From Eubacterium ruminantium (lineage in GTDB: Bacteria > Bacillota > Clostridia > Lachnospirales > Lachnospiraceae), in the NCBI RefSeq assembly GCF_900167085.1, contig NZ_FUXA01000004.1, positions 3,895 to 67,894 on the forward strand: a stretch of 64,000 nt of DNA, given 5' to 3'. The notes under the pieces were generated by a model. The model worked only from the letters and a program-made list of their open reading frames with translations, was not told the origin of the DNA and did no database searches. The number at the start of each line of letters is the position of its first letter. The first letter of the stretch is position 1. Positions 28,968 to 37,650 of the stretch are shown here, one piece after another. Position numbers and translations under genes: made by a program.

Positions 28968-30659
28968 ATGTCATATACAGCACTGTATCGTAAATGGCGT
29001 CCTGACAGTTTTGAAGAAGTAAAAGGTCAGGAACATATAGTTAAAACATTAAAAAATGAGGTTATCCATAACAGGATAGGGCATGCTTATCTTTTCTGCG
29101 GAACCAGAGGAACAGGTAAGACCAGTATTGCAAAGCTTTTTGCAAAGACGGTCAATTGTGAGCATCCCGTTGACGGAAGTCCGTGTGGAGAATGTGAAAG
29201 CTGTAAAGCGATTGCCAGAGGTAATTCATTCAATGTGATAGAGATAGATGCTGCTTCTAATAACGGCGTTGACAATATAAGACAGATTACTGAAGCTGTT
29301 CAATATGCGCCGAGTCAGGGTAAGTATCTTGTATATATCATAGATGAGGTTCATATGCTTTCTGCAGGAGCATTTAATGCTCTTCTTAAGACTTTGGAGG
29401 AACCACCGGAATATGTTATATTTATTCTTGCCACAACAGAGGCAAGGAAGGTTCCTGTGACCATAATGTCAAGATGTCAGAGATATGATTTCCACAGGAT
29501 AAGCATTGAGACCATAACTGCAAGACTTGCTGAACTTATGGAACGAGAAGGCATAAAAGCCACAGATGAAGCACTTAGATATGTTGCGAGAGCAGCCGAC
29601 GGATCAATGCGAGATGCTCTTAGTATACTTGATCAGTGCATTTCATTTAATCTCGGCGAAGAACTGACATTTGAAAAGGTACTGAATTCCATCGGTGCGG
29701 TGGATGTGGATATTTTTATCAGGATGACCGAGACCATAATTAAAGATGATATCAACAGCCTTATGGATATTGTAAATGAGGTGGTTTGGCAGGGTAGAGA
29801 TCTCACACAATTTGTGTCGGATTATATATGGTTCATCAGAAATATGCTTTTCCTGAAAATATCACCGGGAGTAAGAAGTAATCTTGATATTACGGAAGAA
29901 ACCGCTGAGAGACTTGTAGAACTTGGAAAAGATTTTTCAACCGATGCTCTTATGAGATATCTTGATATACTTGGGGAACTTCTTCAGGAGATAAGGATAT
30001 CTACAATAAAGAGGATCACTCTTGAAATAGCGCTTATCAGAATGGTAAGACCTGAGATGCAGAGTGATATTTCGGCTGTGACCGGACGAGTTGAAAGACT
30101 TGAGAAGATCGTTTCCGGAGAAGGAGGCAGTTCTTCTTCAGAGGGTACAGGATCCCAAAGTTCAGGTGGAGCAGGTATCAGTGAAGAGGCTGTAAGAAAG
30201 CTGATAAGAGAAGAACTTGCTAAAGGTAATTATTCGGATTCTTCAGGGACAGGAAGTGCCGGTGACGGTCCTGTGAGAAGAAATAGCGATATCGACATGA
30301 ATGAAGTAAGAAAGTCTTATAACGAGGCTTCGGTGGATGTGCTTCAGGATGTGGTAAATAATTGGGACAGTATTGTTAACAGGATTCCGAAGGTTTATCA
30401 GCCTTTTGCAAAAAAACTCAAGATAAGGCTTTATGGTGATAAGCTTGTTGTGGATAATGATTGGAGTGAGTATGAAGATGCTCATTCGCAGAAATTTTTC
30501 ATTTCTCACATTAAAGAGATCACAAATGGAATAGCTGATATTTACAAGCGTAAGATAGTATTTTACATACGAAATAATTATAATGACGGCAGTGATTCAA
30601 AACAGGGAAAAAGTGTTAAAACCAAAGGGAAAGTTGATTTTCCGATAGATCAGGCCTGA
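28968..30659 (+). CDS. dnaX: DNA polymerase III subunits gamma/tau
   Basis: 563 residues. It is the ATPase of the clamp loader, and tau ties it to the polymerase and helicase. The start SYTALYRKWRPDSFEEVKGQ, the P-loop CGTRGTGKTS, the four-Cys zinc site (CEHPVDGSPCGECESC), the Walker B strand VYIIDEVHML, and the SRC arginine-finger motif (MSRCQRYDF) are all present. A Gly/Ser-rich linker near residues 385-440 precedes the C-terminal tau domain. It heads the conserved dnaX-ybaB-recR cluster. Confidence 0.96.
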   Translation: MSYTALYRKWRPDSFEEVKGQEHIVKTLKNEVIHNRIGHAYLFCGTRGTGKTSIAKLFAKTVNCEHPVDGSPCGECESCKAIARGNSFNVIEIDAASNNGVDNIRQITEAVQYAPSQGKYLVYIIDEVHMLSAGAFNALLKTLEEPPEYVIFILATTEARKVPVTIMSRCQRYDFHRISIETITARLAELMEREGIKATDEALRYVARAADGSMRDALSILDQCISFNLGEELTFEKVLNSIGAVDVDIFIRMTETIIKDDINSLMDIVNEVVWQGRDLTQFVSDYIWFIRNMLFLKISPGVRSNLDITEETAERLVELGKDFSTDALMRYLDILGELLQEIRISTIKRITLEIALIRMVRPEMQSDISAVTGRVERLEKIVSGEGGSSSSEGTGSQSSGGAGISEEAVRKLIREELAKGNYSDSSGTGSAGDGPVRRNSDIDMNEVRKSYNEASVDVLQDVVNNWDSIVNRIPKVYQPFAKKLKIRLYGDKLVVDNDWSEYEDAHSQKFFISHIKEITNGIADIYKRKIVFYIRNNYNDGSDSKQGKSVKTKGKVDFPIDQA

Positions 30660-30710
30660 GTTGTTTTATTTATATAAAAGTAGTTTTTTTAATCAAGGAG
30701 GATTTTTAAA

Positions 30711-31058
30711 ATGGCAAAAAGAGGTGGATTCGGTGGCGGCATGATGCCGGGAAATATGAACAATCTGATGAAGCAGGCACAGAAGATGCAGAAGCAGATG
30801 GAGGATACACAGGCTGAACTTGAAGTTAAAGAATATGAAGCATCTGCAGGTGGCGGAGTTGTTACTGTAAAGATCAACGGTAAGAAAGAAATCACTTCTG
30901 TTAAGATAGCTGAAGAAGTTGTTGACCCTGAAGACATCGAGACTCTTGAAGAAGTTGTTATGGCTGCTGTAAATGAAGTTATCCGTATGCAGGCTGATGA
31001 TGAGAGAGAACAGCTTGGTAAGATAACAGGTGGTTTAGGAGGAGGTTTTCCTTTCTAA
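30711..31058 (+). CDS. ybaB: YbaB/EbfC nucleoid-associated protein
   Basis: 115 residues. The Gly/Met-rich start ([18 protein letters not shown]) and the signature [17 protein letters not shown] identify this DNA-binding dimer, regularly found between dnaX and recR. AAGGAGG lies 9 bases upstream. The stop is directly followed by the recR start. Confidence 0.94.
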   Translation: MAKRGGFGGGMMPGNMNNLMKQAQKMQKQMEDTQAELEVKEYEASAGGGVVTVKINGKKEITSVKIAEEVVDPEDIETLEEVVMAAVNEVIRMQADDEREQLGKITGGLGGGFPF

Positions 31059-31655
31059 ATGGATATATATGGCGGAGAGGTTAACCGTCTTATTGAGGAG
31101 CTGTCTCATCTTCCGGGTATCGGAAGTAAGTCGGCTCAGCGCCTTGCATTTTATATAATCAATATGTCTGAAGAGAGGGCGAAGGCTCTTTCGGATTCCA
31201 TCATAAATGCAAAGCGCAATATCAAATATTGTAAGACGTGTTACACTATCACGGATAAAGAAGAATGTCCGATCTGTTCATCGCCTACAAGGAATCATAA
31301 GATCATTATGGTGGTGGAAACACCGAGAGAACTTGCGGCATATGAAAGGACAGGCAAATACGAAGGCGTTTATCATGTCCTTCACGGAGTTATAAATCCG
31401 AGCGCCGGTATCGGTCCGCAGGATATAAAGCTGAAGGAACTTATGGTCAGACTTCAAGGGGATGTAGAGGAACTGATCATCGCAACCAATTCCAGTGTTG
31501 AAGGAGAAGCGACGGCTATGTATATTTCCAAGATGGTTAAGCCTGCAGGCATAAAAGTCAGCAGGATTGCAAGCGGTGTTCCGGTTGGAGGCGATCTTGA
31601 ATGCATAGATGAAGTTACGCTTACCAGGGCTCTGGATGGCAGGGTTATATTATAA
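31059..31655 (+). CDS. recR: recombination mediator RecR
   Basis: 198 residues, the standard length. The helix-hairpin-helix LSHLPGIGSKSAQRLAFY, the zinc-binding CKTCYTITDKEECPIC, and the Toprim domain (IIMVVETPRELAAYE) are present, and GVPVGGDLECIDEVTL is the usual C-terminal motif. RecR loads RecA at gaps together with RecF and RecO. The ATG is the base directly after the ybaB stop codon, with GGAGGAGG inside ybaB as ribosome site. Confidence 0.96.
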   Translation: MDIYGGEVNRLIEELSHLPGIGSKSAQRLAFYIINMSEERAKALSDSIINAKRNIKYCKTCYTITDKEECPICSSPTRNHKIIMVVETPRELAAYERTGKYEGVYHVLHGVINPSAGIGPQDIKLKELMVRLQGDVEELIIATNSSVEGEATAMYISKMVKPAGIKVSRIASGVPVGGDLECIDEVTLTRALDGRVIL

Positions 31656-31667
31656 ATGCCAAAATGT

Positions 31668-31703
31668 ATCTGATTTAAAATGTTATTTTATAACATCTGA
31701 TTT
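31668..31703 (+). repeat. direct repeats flanking a hairpin before pfk
   Basis: ATCTGATTT occurs at 31668 and again at 31695, 27 bases apart. Between them ATGTTAT/ATAACAT forms a perfect 7-bp hairpin with loop TTT. It lies in the 71-base gap before the phosphofructokinase gene and could be an operator or leader structure. Confidence 0.4.
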
Positions 31704-31726
31704 TAAGGAGAGGGAGGTACAGTATT

Positions 31727-32803
31727 ATGTTACGTATAGGTATGCTTACAAGCGGGGGTGACTGTCAGGCGCTTAATGCAACAATGCGAGGCGTTGTAAG
31801 AGGCATTAAGACTCTGATCGGGGATGAATTTGAAATCTATGGTTTTATAGATGGATACAAAGGACTTGTTTACGGCAATTACAGAAAAATGAAATATAAT
31901 GATTTTGCCGGAATATTCAACAAAGGCGGTACAATTCTCGGAACCAGCAGAATGCCGTTTAAGGAAATAGATATTCCTACGGCTGATGGGGTTGATAAGG
32001 TAAAAGCCATGAATGAGAACTACAAGAAGTTAAAGCTTGATGCACTTGTTGTTCTTGGCGGAAATGGTTCTCAGAAGACTGCCAACAGACTTTCGGAAGA
32101 AGGTCTTAATGTTATAGGTCTTCCAAAAACTATAGATAATGATATTTACGGAACTGATGTGACTTTTGGTTTTCAGAGTGCGATAGATGTTGCTACAAGA
32201 TGTATCGATAATATCTATACTACAGCAGAATCTCATAGCAGAATTTTTGTTATAGAGATAATGGGACATAAGGTTGGATGGATCGCTCTTCATGCCGGTA
32301 TAGCAGGTGGTGCTGATGCTATTCTTCTCCCTGAAATTCCATATGACATTAAGAAGGTTTATAAAGCCATCGAGAAAACTCAGAAGGAAGGAAAGAAGGC
32401 AATAATCATCGCTGTTGCGGAAGGTGCCATTCCTAAGGAAGTTGCAAAGCTTCCTAAGAAGGAGAGAAAGGCTGTTCTTGCCAATTCAACATATCCTTCG
32501 GTTTCGTATGAACTTGCGGATAAAATACGTGCGAAGTTTGATTCTGATGTAAGAGTTGCTGTACCGGGACATACACAGAGAGGTGGATCTCCGGACGCAT
32601 ATGATAAGGTTCTTTCAAGCAGGTTTGGTGCCAAGGCTGCAGAACTCATCAGAGATAAAGATTTTGGCAAATTGGTTGTCATGAAGAATAATCTTGTTGA
32701 TGCTATTCCTCTTGCAGAATCTGCAGGAAAGCTCAAGGTTATCGATCCGGATGATCAGCTTGTAAAGAGTGCCAAGGATCTCGGAATCTGCTTCGGCGAT
32801 TAA
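31727..32803 (+). CDS. pfkA: 6-phosphofructokinase
   Basis: 358 residues, like the group III/clostridial PFKs (E. coli PfkA has 320). It phosphorylates fructose 6-phosphate in glycolysis. Motifs: GMLTSGGDCQALNATMRG, LGGNGSQKTA, GLPKTIDNDIYGTD (catalytic Asp), MGHKVGWIALHAG and PGHTQRGGSPD. The second motif has Gly at the position that is Asp in pyrophosphate enzymes, pointing to ATP, while Lys in PKTIDND is shared with the pyrophosphate and actinobacterial group. GGNGS has Asn where E. coli has the magnesium Asp103. Donor preference is therefore uncertain. Confidence 0.9.
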   Translation: MLRIGMLTSGGDCQALNATMRGVVRGIKTLIGDEFEIYGFIDGYKGLVYGNYRKMKYNDFAGIFNKGGTILGTSRMPFKEIDIPTADGVDKVKAMNENYKKLKLDALVVLGGNGSQKTANRLSEEGLNVIGLPKTIDNDIYGTDVTFGFQSAIDVATRCIDNIYTTAESHSRIFVIEIMGHKVGWIALHAGIAGGADAILLPEIPYDIKKVYKAIEKTQKEGKKAIIIAVAEGAIPKEVAKLPKKERKAVLANSTYPSVSYELADKIRAKFDSDVRVAVPGHTQRGGSPDAYDKVLSSRFGAKAAELIRDKDFGKLVVMKNNLVDAIPLAESAGKLKVIDPDDQLVKSAKDLGICFGD

Positions 32804-32830
32804 TTATAAGAATATTGGTGACTATTTATA

Positions 32831-35347
32831 ATGGCTGAAAAAATAATAGGTACTGTGCTTAAAGTGGCACTTTTTGTGGCACTTTTTGCTATGTCTGCAT
32901 ATACGGTAAATTACATATTTAATCAAAATGCAAATAAGGTTTCTGAGGAGCAGGATCTTACATCTTTGCCGGATGTTTCTGTCTACCGTGATGGAAATAT
33001 CATTAATAAGATGGAAGGATATAGGACTAAGCTTGATACAAGGCTTGAACGAAATGGTATAGTTCCTATTTCTTCGGATAAGAAACTTGAGATCATTGTA
33101 GATGGTGATTTCAGTGGCAAGGTCAAGTATGAGCTTAGAGACGGCTCAGGTGAAAATCTTATTGAAGACGGAGAAATGGAATATGTCGGAACTGCAAGCC
33201 TTGATAATTCCAATGGTTTTGCGAAAGTTTCGGGCATAAATACCGGTGAAGCTGAAGGAAATGACAAGGTATATGCTATTTCCATTCGAATGGATCTTGT
33301 TGAAAGCGCCGAGTATACATTTGTGATCATTCTTAAACAGGATGATGAACAGATAAGATATTATACGAGGGTTGTAAGCTTCGAGAAGGATAATTACAGA
33401 AAGCTTCTTGACTATGCCGCTGAGTATAGCCAGAACATTTTCCCTTCAACAACATTAAATGCCGGAACCGGTGATAAGGGTAAGGAAAAGGATGAAAGTG
33501 TACCTGAGGATGATCTCTGGGTTGATATAAATCCTATGCTTGCCACTTCCATTGTTCCTCGAATTAAAGAATTTACGGAAGACACAGCTCTTATAGAATT
33601 AAAATATATTGTTAAGTCACCTGATAATGATGTTATTGTTGAATACGGTGTTTGCGATAATATTTATATTTCCTATGATGAAGAGGAAGATAAGGTAAAT
33701 CTTGTCAGCAGCACAAGAAATGTAGATGAGCTTTTTGCTTCGGGAAACTTCTCTTCTGAAAGTAATCCTGACAGAAAACATTATACGGATAGAAGCAGAT
33801 ATATCTGGTCGGAAAATGGATATAAATGTGCATTCATTCTTGCGGGTGAATTGTGGTTTTATGACAGTAAAGAAGTAAAGGCCGCAAGGCTTTACGGCTG
33901 CGGAAGTAAGAATAAGGAAAAAGATTATTCTTTATTCAATCCTTCTGATGTGAGGATCGTATCGGTTTCAAATGATGGTGTTGTTTTATATGCTGTCGTC
34001 GGCCGAATGGACTACGGAAGATTTGAAGGTGAAAACGGAATATTCCTTTATGAATACCGCGCTGATAAGATGGAAACAAAGCTTTTGTTTCGTATTGAGT
34101 CGGACGAATCATATGAAGCTTTAAAACTTGGGCCTTCAAGATTCATCTGGTATGACGAGAAGAAGAGTGAGCTTTATACAATAATTGATGATTGTTTCAG
34201 GGTTTACAATATCAGAGACGGTAAATATACAGACATCTCTGTTAAGATGCCTCAGGACATGATATATGTTTCTGAAGAAGGTGACAGAATCGCTTATCCG
34301 GGAACTGCCGATGAAGATGGTACGGATGAAATATTCTTTATGAATATGAAAACTATGAAAACCTTCAGCTATAAAGAGCCGAATAAAAAGCTTAAGATCA
34401 TCGGATTTAAGGATGATGTATTGGTATATGGTGCGGCTGAACCTGACAACATTAAAAATGGCGGTGATGGTCATCCGGTATTTACATACTCCAATATATT
34501 TGTAATTGATGATGAAGGAAGAGTTTCCAAAAATTACAAAAAGCAAAATATATTTATCAAAGATGTTGAGCTTACCAGCAATGATATTAAGCTTCAGAGA
34601 GTGGTGAAGACTGACGGTAAGTTTGAAGATACGGAAGACGATCATTTGACATATAAGGTTCATCAGAAAAGCGGCGACGGAAAGATGCCGGACGTTCTTT
34701 ATGAAAGAACCAGAATGAATGAAATCGTTGTTAAAGAAAATACGGAATTCAGTATCATCACAACATGCAATCCTGAAAATAGTAACGGAAGATTTTATGT
34801 TTTCTGGGACGGTGGAATAAAGGGAAGCTTTGCCAGCATCGGAAAAGCCCTTGTTTATGCTCAGTCAAACGGTGGAGTTGTCATTTCCGGAGATAACGGA
34901 TCGGTAGTTTGCGGCATAAGTAAAAGTGATCCGTTCAATACAGTTGCGGAAGATGTGGAATACATTCCTTGCCAAAGTGATGGAGAAAGTCTTGCGGTAT
35001 GTGCTCTCATGAGTATGAAATATGCAGGAGCTGATATTTCCGGGGTGGACCTTAATACCATATCTGAAAAAGGATTTGTGGATGGCATAAATGAAAATAA
35101 TGAAATTATAAATGGACTCAATATTTCCGGGTCGGATGTTGATACGGCCATTAGTTTTCTGAGTAACGGAAAACCTTTTGCTGTAAAGATCGAAGAAGGA
35201 AGGTTTGTACTTGTAGTAAGTTATAATGATGAAGCCATAAGATATTATGATCCTGTTCAGGATAAAGAGGTCAAATTATCAAGAAGCAGCTTCGAAAAGG
35301 AAGTAGATGCTGCAGGGCGGGAAATATATGTTTATATGTTTCGGTAA
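32831..35347 (+). CDS. large membrane-anchored protein with degenerate C39-like C-terminus
   Basis: 838 residues, function unknown. One N-terminal transmembrane helix (about 8-30) anchors an outside region. Residues 50-200 look like a beta-sandwich (GKVKYELRDGSGENLIEDG). About 230-620 has repeated short beta stretches ending in dry Tyr/Trp signatures (ELWFYDSK, FRVYNIRDGKY), which suggests a beta-propeller. The last 125 residues resemble a C39-like papain-fold peptidase: PCQSDGESLAVCALMSMKYAG with Cys714 and VVSYNDEAIRYYDPVQ. The usual catalytic His before the VVxGY strand is replaced (EGRFVLVVSY), so it may be inactive and bind peptides. It starts 27 bases after pfk. Confidence 0.6.
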   Translation: MAEKIIGTVLKVALFVALFAMSAYTVNYIFNQNANKVSEEQDLTSLPDVSVYRDGNIINKMEGYRTKLDTRLERNGIVPISSDKKLEIIVDGDFSGKVKYELRDGSGENLIEDGEMEYVGTASLDNSNGFAKVSGINTGEAEGNDKVYAISIRMDLVESAEYTFVIILKQDDEQIRYYTRVVSFEKDNYRKLLDYAAEYSQNIFPSTTLNAGTGDKGKEKDESVPEDDLWVDINPMLATSIVPRIKEFTEDTALIELKYIVKSPDNDVIVEYGVCDNIYISYDEEEDKVNLVSSTRNVDELFASGNFSSESNPDRKHYTDRSRYIWSENGYKCAFILAGELWFYDSKEVKAARLYGCGSKNKEKDYSLFNPSDVRIVSVSNDGVVLYAVVGRMDYGRFEGENGIFLYEYRADKMETKLLFRIESDESYEALKLGPSRFIWYDEKKSELYTIIDDCFRVYNIRDGKYTDISVKMPQDMIYVSEEGDRIAYPGTADEDGTDEIFFMNMKTMKTFSYKEPNKKLKIIGFKDDVLVYGAAEPDNIKNGGDGHPVFTYSNIFVIDDEGRVSKNYKKQNIFIKDVELTSNDIKLQRVVKTDGKFEDTEDDHLTYKVHQKSGDGKMPDVLYERTRMNEIVVKENTEFSIITTCNPENSNGRFYVFWDGGIKGSFASIGKALVYAQSNGGVVISGDNGSVVCGISKSDPFNTVAEDVEYIPCQSDGESLAVCALMSMKYAGADISGVDLNTISEKGFVDGINENNEIINGLNISGSDVDTAISFLSNGKPFAVKIEEGRFVLVVSYNDEAIRYYDPVQDKEVKLSRSSFEKEVDAAGREIYVYMFR

Positions 35348-35460
35348 CGATAGTTCACGTTTATTTCACAAAAAATACTCAACTTAAACATATATTTAGT
35401 CTATATTTATAACTGTTCCAACGAAGGATTCTATACCTTCCCCCACATTTTTTCATACCT

Positions 35461-35490
35461 TAAGCCGCACCCCCCAACGGTGCGGCTTTT
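35461..35490 (+). terminator. terminator between convergent genes
   Basis: AAGCCGCACC and GGTGCGGCTT form a perfect 10-bp stem across CCCCAAC, followed by TT. It ends the membrane-protein transcript and may also serve the leftward cyclase gene, although the T-run is short on that side. Confidence 0.8.
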
Positions 35491-35496
35491 CAAATG

Positions 35497-37428
35497 TCAG
35501 GATTTATTTTCTTTCTTATGTTCTTTTTTCTCGACATACATCAGTGCATCGGCTTTCTTGAGGAAGGCTTCAAGCATTGTATTCATACCATCTTCTGTAA
35601 CTTTTGGAGGAACCTGAAGATGACATCCTATACTGACTGAAACAATGAATGGTTTTTTGTCATTTATGCATTTATTTTTGATAGACTCCTTGATGGTAGT
35701 ACAAAGCTGTTCTGCTTTTTTATCATTGTAGTTCTTGGCGAGGATAACGAATTCATCACCGCCGGAACGTATGCATATTTCATCATTTTGTGCTGCCTCT
35801 ATCATTGCGTCGCCGATTGTACGAAGACAATAATCGCCTTCTTCATGACCGTAATTGTCATTTACATATTTGAGATTGTCCATATCCAGAACGAATACCG
35901 CAAGACATGAATCGGATTCGATGCAGTCCTTATAATATCGCTTGAAATTAAGCTCGTAACCGCGTCGGTTGTAAAGACCTGTGAGAGTGTCTTTATTATA
36001 AAGATTCTCGAGGGTCAGTACGGTTTGTTTAAGTATCTGTCTTATACGGAAATTATCAAGTATGGTTCCGATATTTACGAGCCATGATTTAAGATTCTGC
36101 TGATATACATTTTCAAGCTCAGGAATAACTATGATATATCCCATAAAATATTTCAGATGATGTATCGGGAAGAAGTAGAAAGGTGAAATGTCATCTTTCA
36201 TTTCGTCCGGTATGTACTGTCCTTTAGGAAGAGGACCTCTTGTTATTTTCTTGTCATTATACATTCCGCAGATAACGCTGAAGTTCTTGTTATGCAGCTC
36301 TTCCTGAGAGGTGATAACAACCTGCTTGTCCCAGTCATCCATAAGGCAGAATACAGCGCTCTTAAATCCTGTATCTCTTAGGCATATTGATTCAATCTGA
36401 TTGAAGATATCTTCCTGTGATTCGGATTCCGATGTGCTGAGGATAAGGGCGGTGTTGCTCTTTGCGAGATATCCCATACCTTCAAGGTTTCTGGCATATT
36501 TTTCTCTGATATTACTCTGATTGAAAAAGTTTATAGGTTCACATCCGCATGATTGACGAGTTAAAAGATCGCCCGGTTCGTAAAAAACTTTTTCAGTAGG
36601 TATACCTTCCCATACTTTTTTAAGTATTTTGAGGCATTCCTTTCCAATCTGCTCGAAAGTCTGGCAAAGAGTTGTTATAGTAGGACTTCCGAACTGGGCC
36701 TCTTCGACATTGTCATAACCTGTAACGATTACATCTCCCGGCACCTTGTAGCCCCTTGCTTTTAAGGCATCAATTACGCCGATGGCGGTGAAATCATTTG
36801 CGCAGATTATTGCGTCCGGAAGGATACGTCCTTCAACTGTTTTATACTTTTCGAGAAGCTGCTGAACAACCGGCTCGCCGCAATCTTTCCATAATGATCC
36901 GTAGATGACACGACTGTCATCATAAGGAAGATTGTGCTTTTCAAGGCCGGCTTTAAAAGCATCTATTCTTATCTGAGTAAATGTTTCGGATGTTCTACCT
37001 GCGATATGAACCATTTCACGGCATCCGTGAACGTCATACAGGTGGTCTATAAGATTTATAAATGATTGGGTTTGATCGGTTGTTATTGTATAAGAAAAAT
37101 CATATTCTTCGCCAAGGGATACGGTCGGACATTTGGCTTTCTTTTTAATATCATTTACTTTATCGAGATACATGCTCGGAAGGCATGAATCGAAAGTTAT
37201 GATGCCGTCATATTCATCATAATCCGGCAGCATATATGCTACGAAATCCCCTTTATCATATTCAGTGAACTGAGTATATTCACGCGTAGTAAAATCATCA
37301 TTGAAACTCGTATAGAAATACAGCTTGATATTGCTCCTCTTGGCACACTGAATCAAGCCATACTGAATCTCTTTAATCATTGGCGCGTATATCTCTGCTA
37401 TGAAGACAGCGACTTTCTTTTTTTCCAT
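35497..37428 (-). CDS. diguanylate cyclase with LacI-type ligand domain
   Basis: 643 residues, cytoplasmic (no signal or membrane segment). Residues 1-300 form a LacI/ribose-binding type domain without the DNA-binding helices (AVFIAEIYAPMIKEI, CANDFTAIGVIDALKARGY, VTGYDNVEEAQFG, TRQSCGCEP). A GAF-like middle region (about 320-470) follows, then a GGDEF domain (DTLTGLYNRRGYE, SGGDEFVILAKN). The active GGDEF signature is intact, but the RxxD inhibitory site five residues before it is absent, so product feedback is unlikely. It should make cyclic di-GMP in response to a small intracellular ligand, perhaps a sugar. The ATG at 37428 has AAGG 6 bases upstream. Confidence 0.85.
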   Translation of the reverse strand: MEKKKVAVFIAEIYAPMIKEIQYGLIQCAKRSNIKLYFYTSFNDDFTTREYTQFTEYDKGDFVAYMLPDYDEYDGIITFDSCLPSMYLDKVNDIKKKAKCPTVSLGEEYDFSYTITTDQTQSFINLIDHLYDVHGCREMVHIAGRTSETFTQIRIDAFKAGLEKHNLPYDDSRVIYGSLWKDCGEPVVQQLLEKYKTVEGRILPDAIICANDFTAIGVIDALKARGYKVPGDVIVTGYDNVEEAQFGSPTITTLCQTFEQIGKECLKILKKVWEGIPTEKVFYEPGDLLTRQSCGCEPINFFNQSNIREKYARNLEGMGYLAKSNTALILSTSESESQEDIFNQIESICLRDTGFKSAVFCLMDDWDKQVVITSQEELHNKNFSVICGMYNDKKITRGPLPKGQYIPDEMKDDISPFYFFPIHHLKYFMGYIIVIPELENVYQQNLKSWLVNIGTILDNFRIRQILKQTVLTLENLYNKDTLTGLYNRRGYELNFKRYYKDCIESDSCLAVFVLDMDNLKYVNDNYGHEEGDYCLRTIGDAMIEAAQNDEICIRSGGDEFVILAKNYNDKKAEQLCTTIKESIKNKCINDKKPFIVSVSIGCHLQVPPKVTEDGMNTMLEAFLKKADALMYVEKKEHKKENKS

Positions 37429-37477
37429 AAGCAACCTTCTTTTTTCAACCCCAATTAAATCACAACTCTACACTCTA

Positions 37478-37486
37478 AGTATATCA
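37478..37486 (-). promoter_or_regulatory. extended -10 for the diguanylate cyclase gene
   Basis: On the minus strand TGATATACT fits TGnTATAmT, about 50 bases before the start. No clear -35 box is seen. Confidence 0.35.
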
Positions 37487-37571
37487 TATATGGTATTATT
37501 TTCAATCTTAAACTATGGGGAAATTGCTTCGGGATAAATAATTTTAAACATTTAAATTGTTTCATATTTTG

Positions 37572-37598
37572 TTCTGAAAAAATGTAGATTATTCAGAA
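37572..37598 (+). promoter_or_regulatory. inverted-repeat operator candidate before lysA
   Basis: TTCTGAA (37572-37578) and TTCAGAA (37592-37598) are perfect inverted repeats with centres 20 bases apart, two helical turns. They cover the -35 region of the extended -10 at 37605, a position suited to a dimeric repressor. Confidence 0.4.
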
Positions 37599-37604
37599 AA
37601 GCTA

Positions 37605-37613
37605 TGCTAAAAT
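37605..37613 (+). promoter_or_regulatory. extended -10 promoter for lysA-trmL
   Basis: TGCTAAAAT fits TGnTAwAAT, about 38 bases before the lysA start. It is flanked upstream by the TTCTGAA/TTCAGAA repeat. Confidence 0.45.
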
Positions 37614-37650
37614 CTGTCTTGTTATAAAATCTTAGTTTGGAGGAATTGTG

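Noticed and set aside
28903-28989. 28-codon frame in the dnaX leader
   Set aside because: The only ribosome-like site touches the ATG (about 1 base spacing) and the frame overlaps dnaX; coding is unlikely.
37429-37650. Possible lysine riboswitch before lysA
   Set aside because: The gap is short, holds divergent promoters, and shows none of the conserved lysine-aptamer helices.
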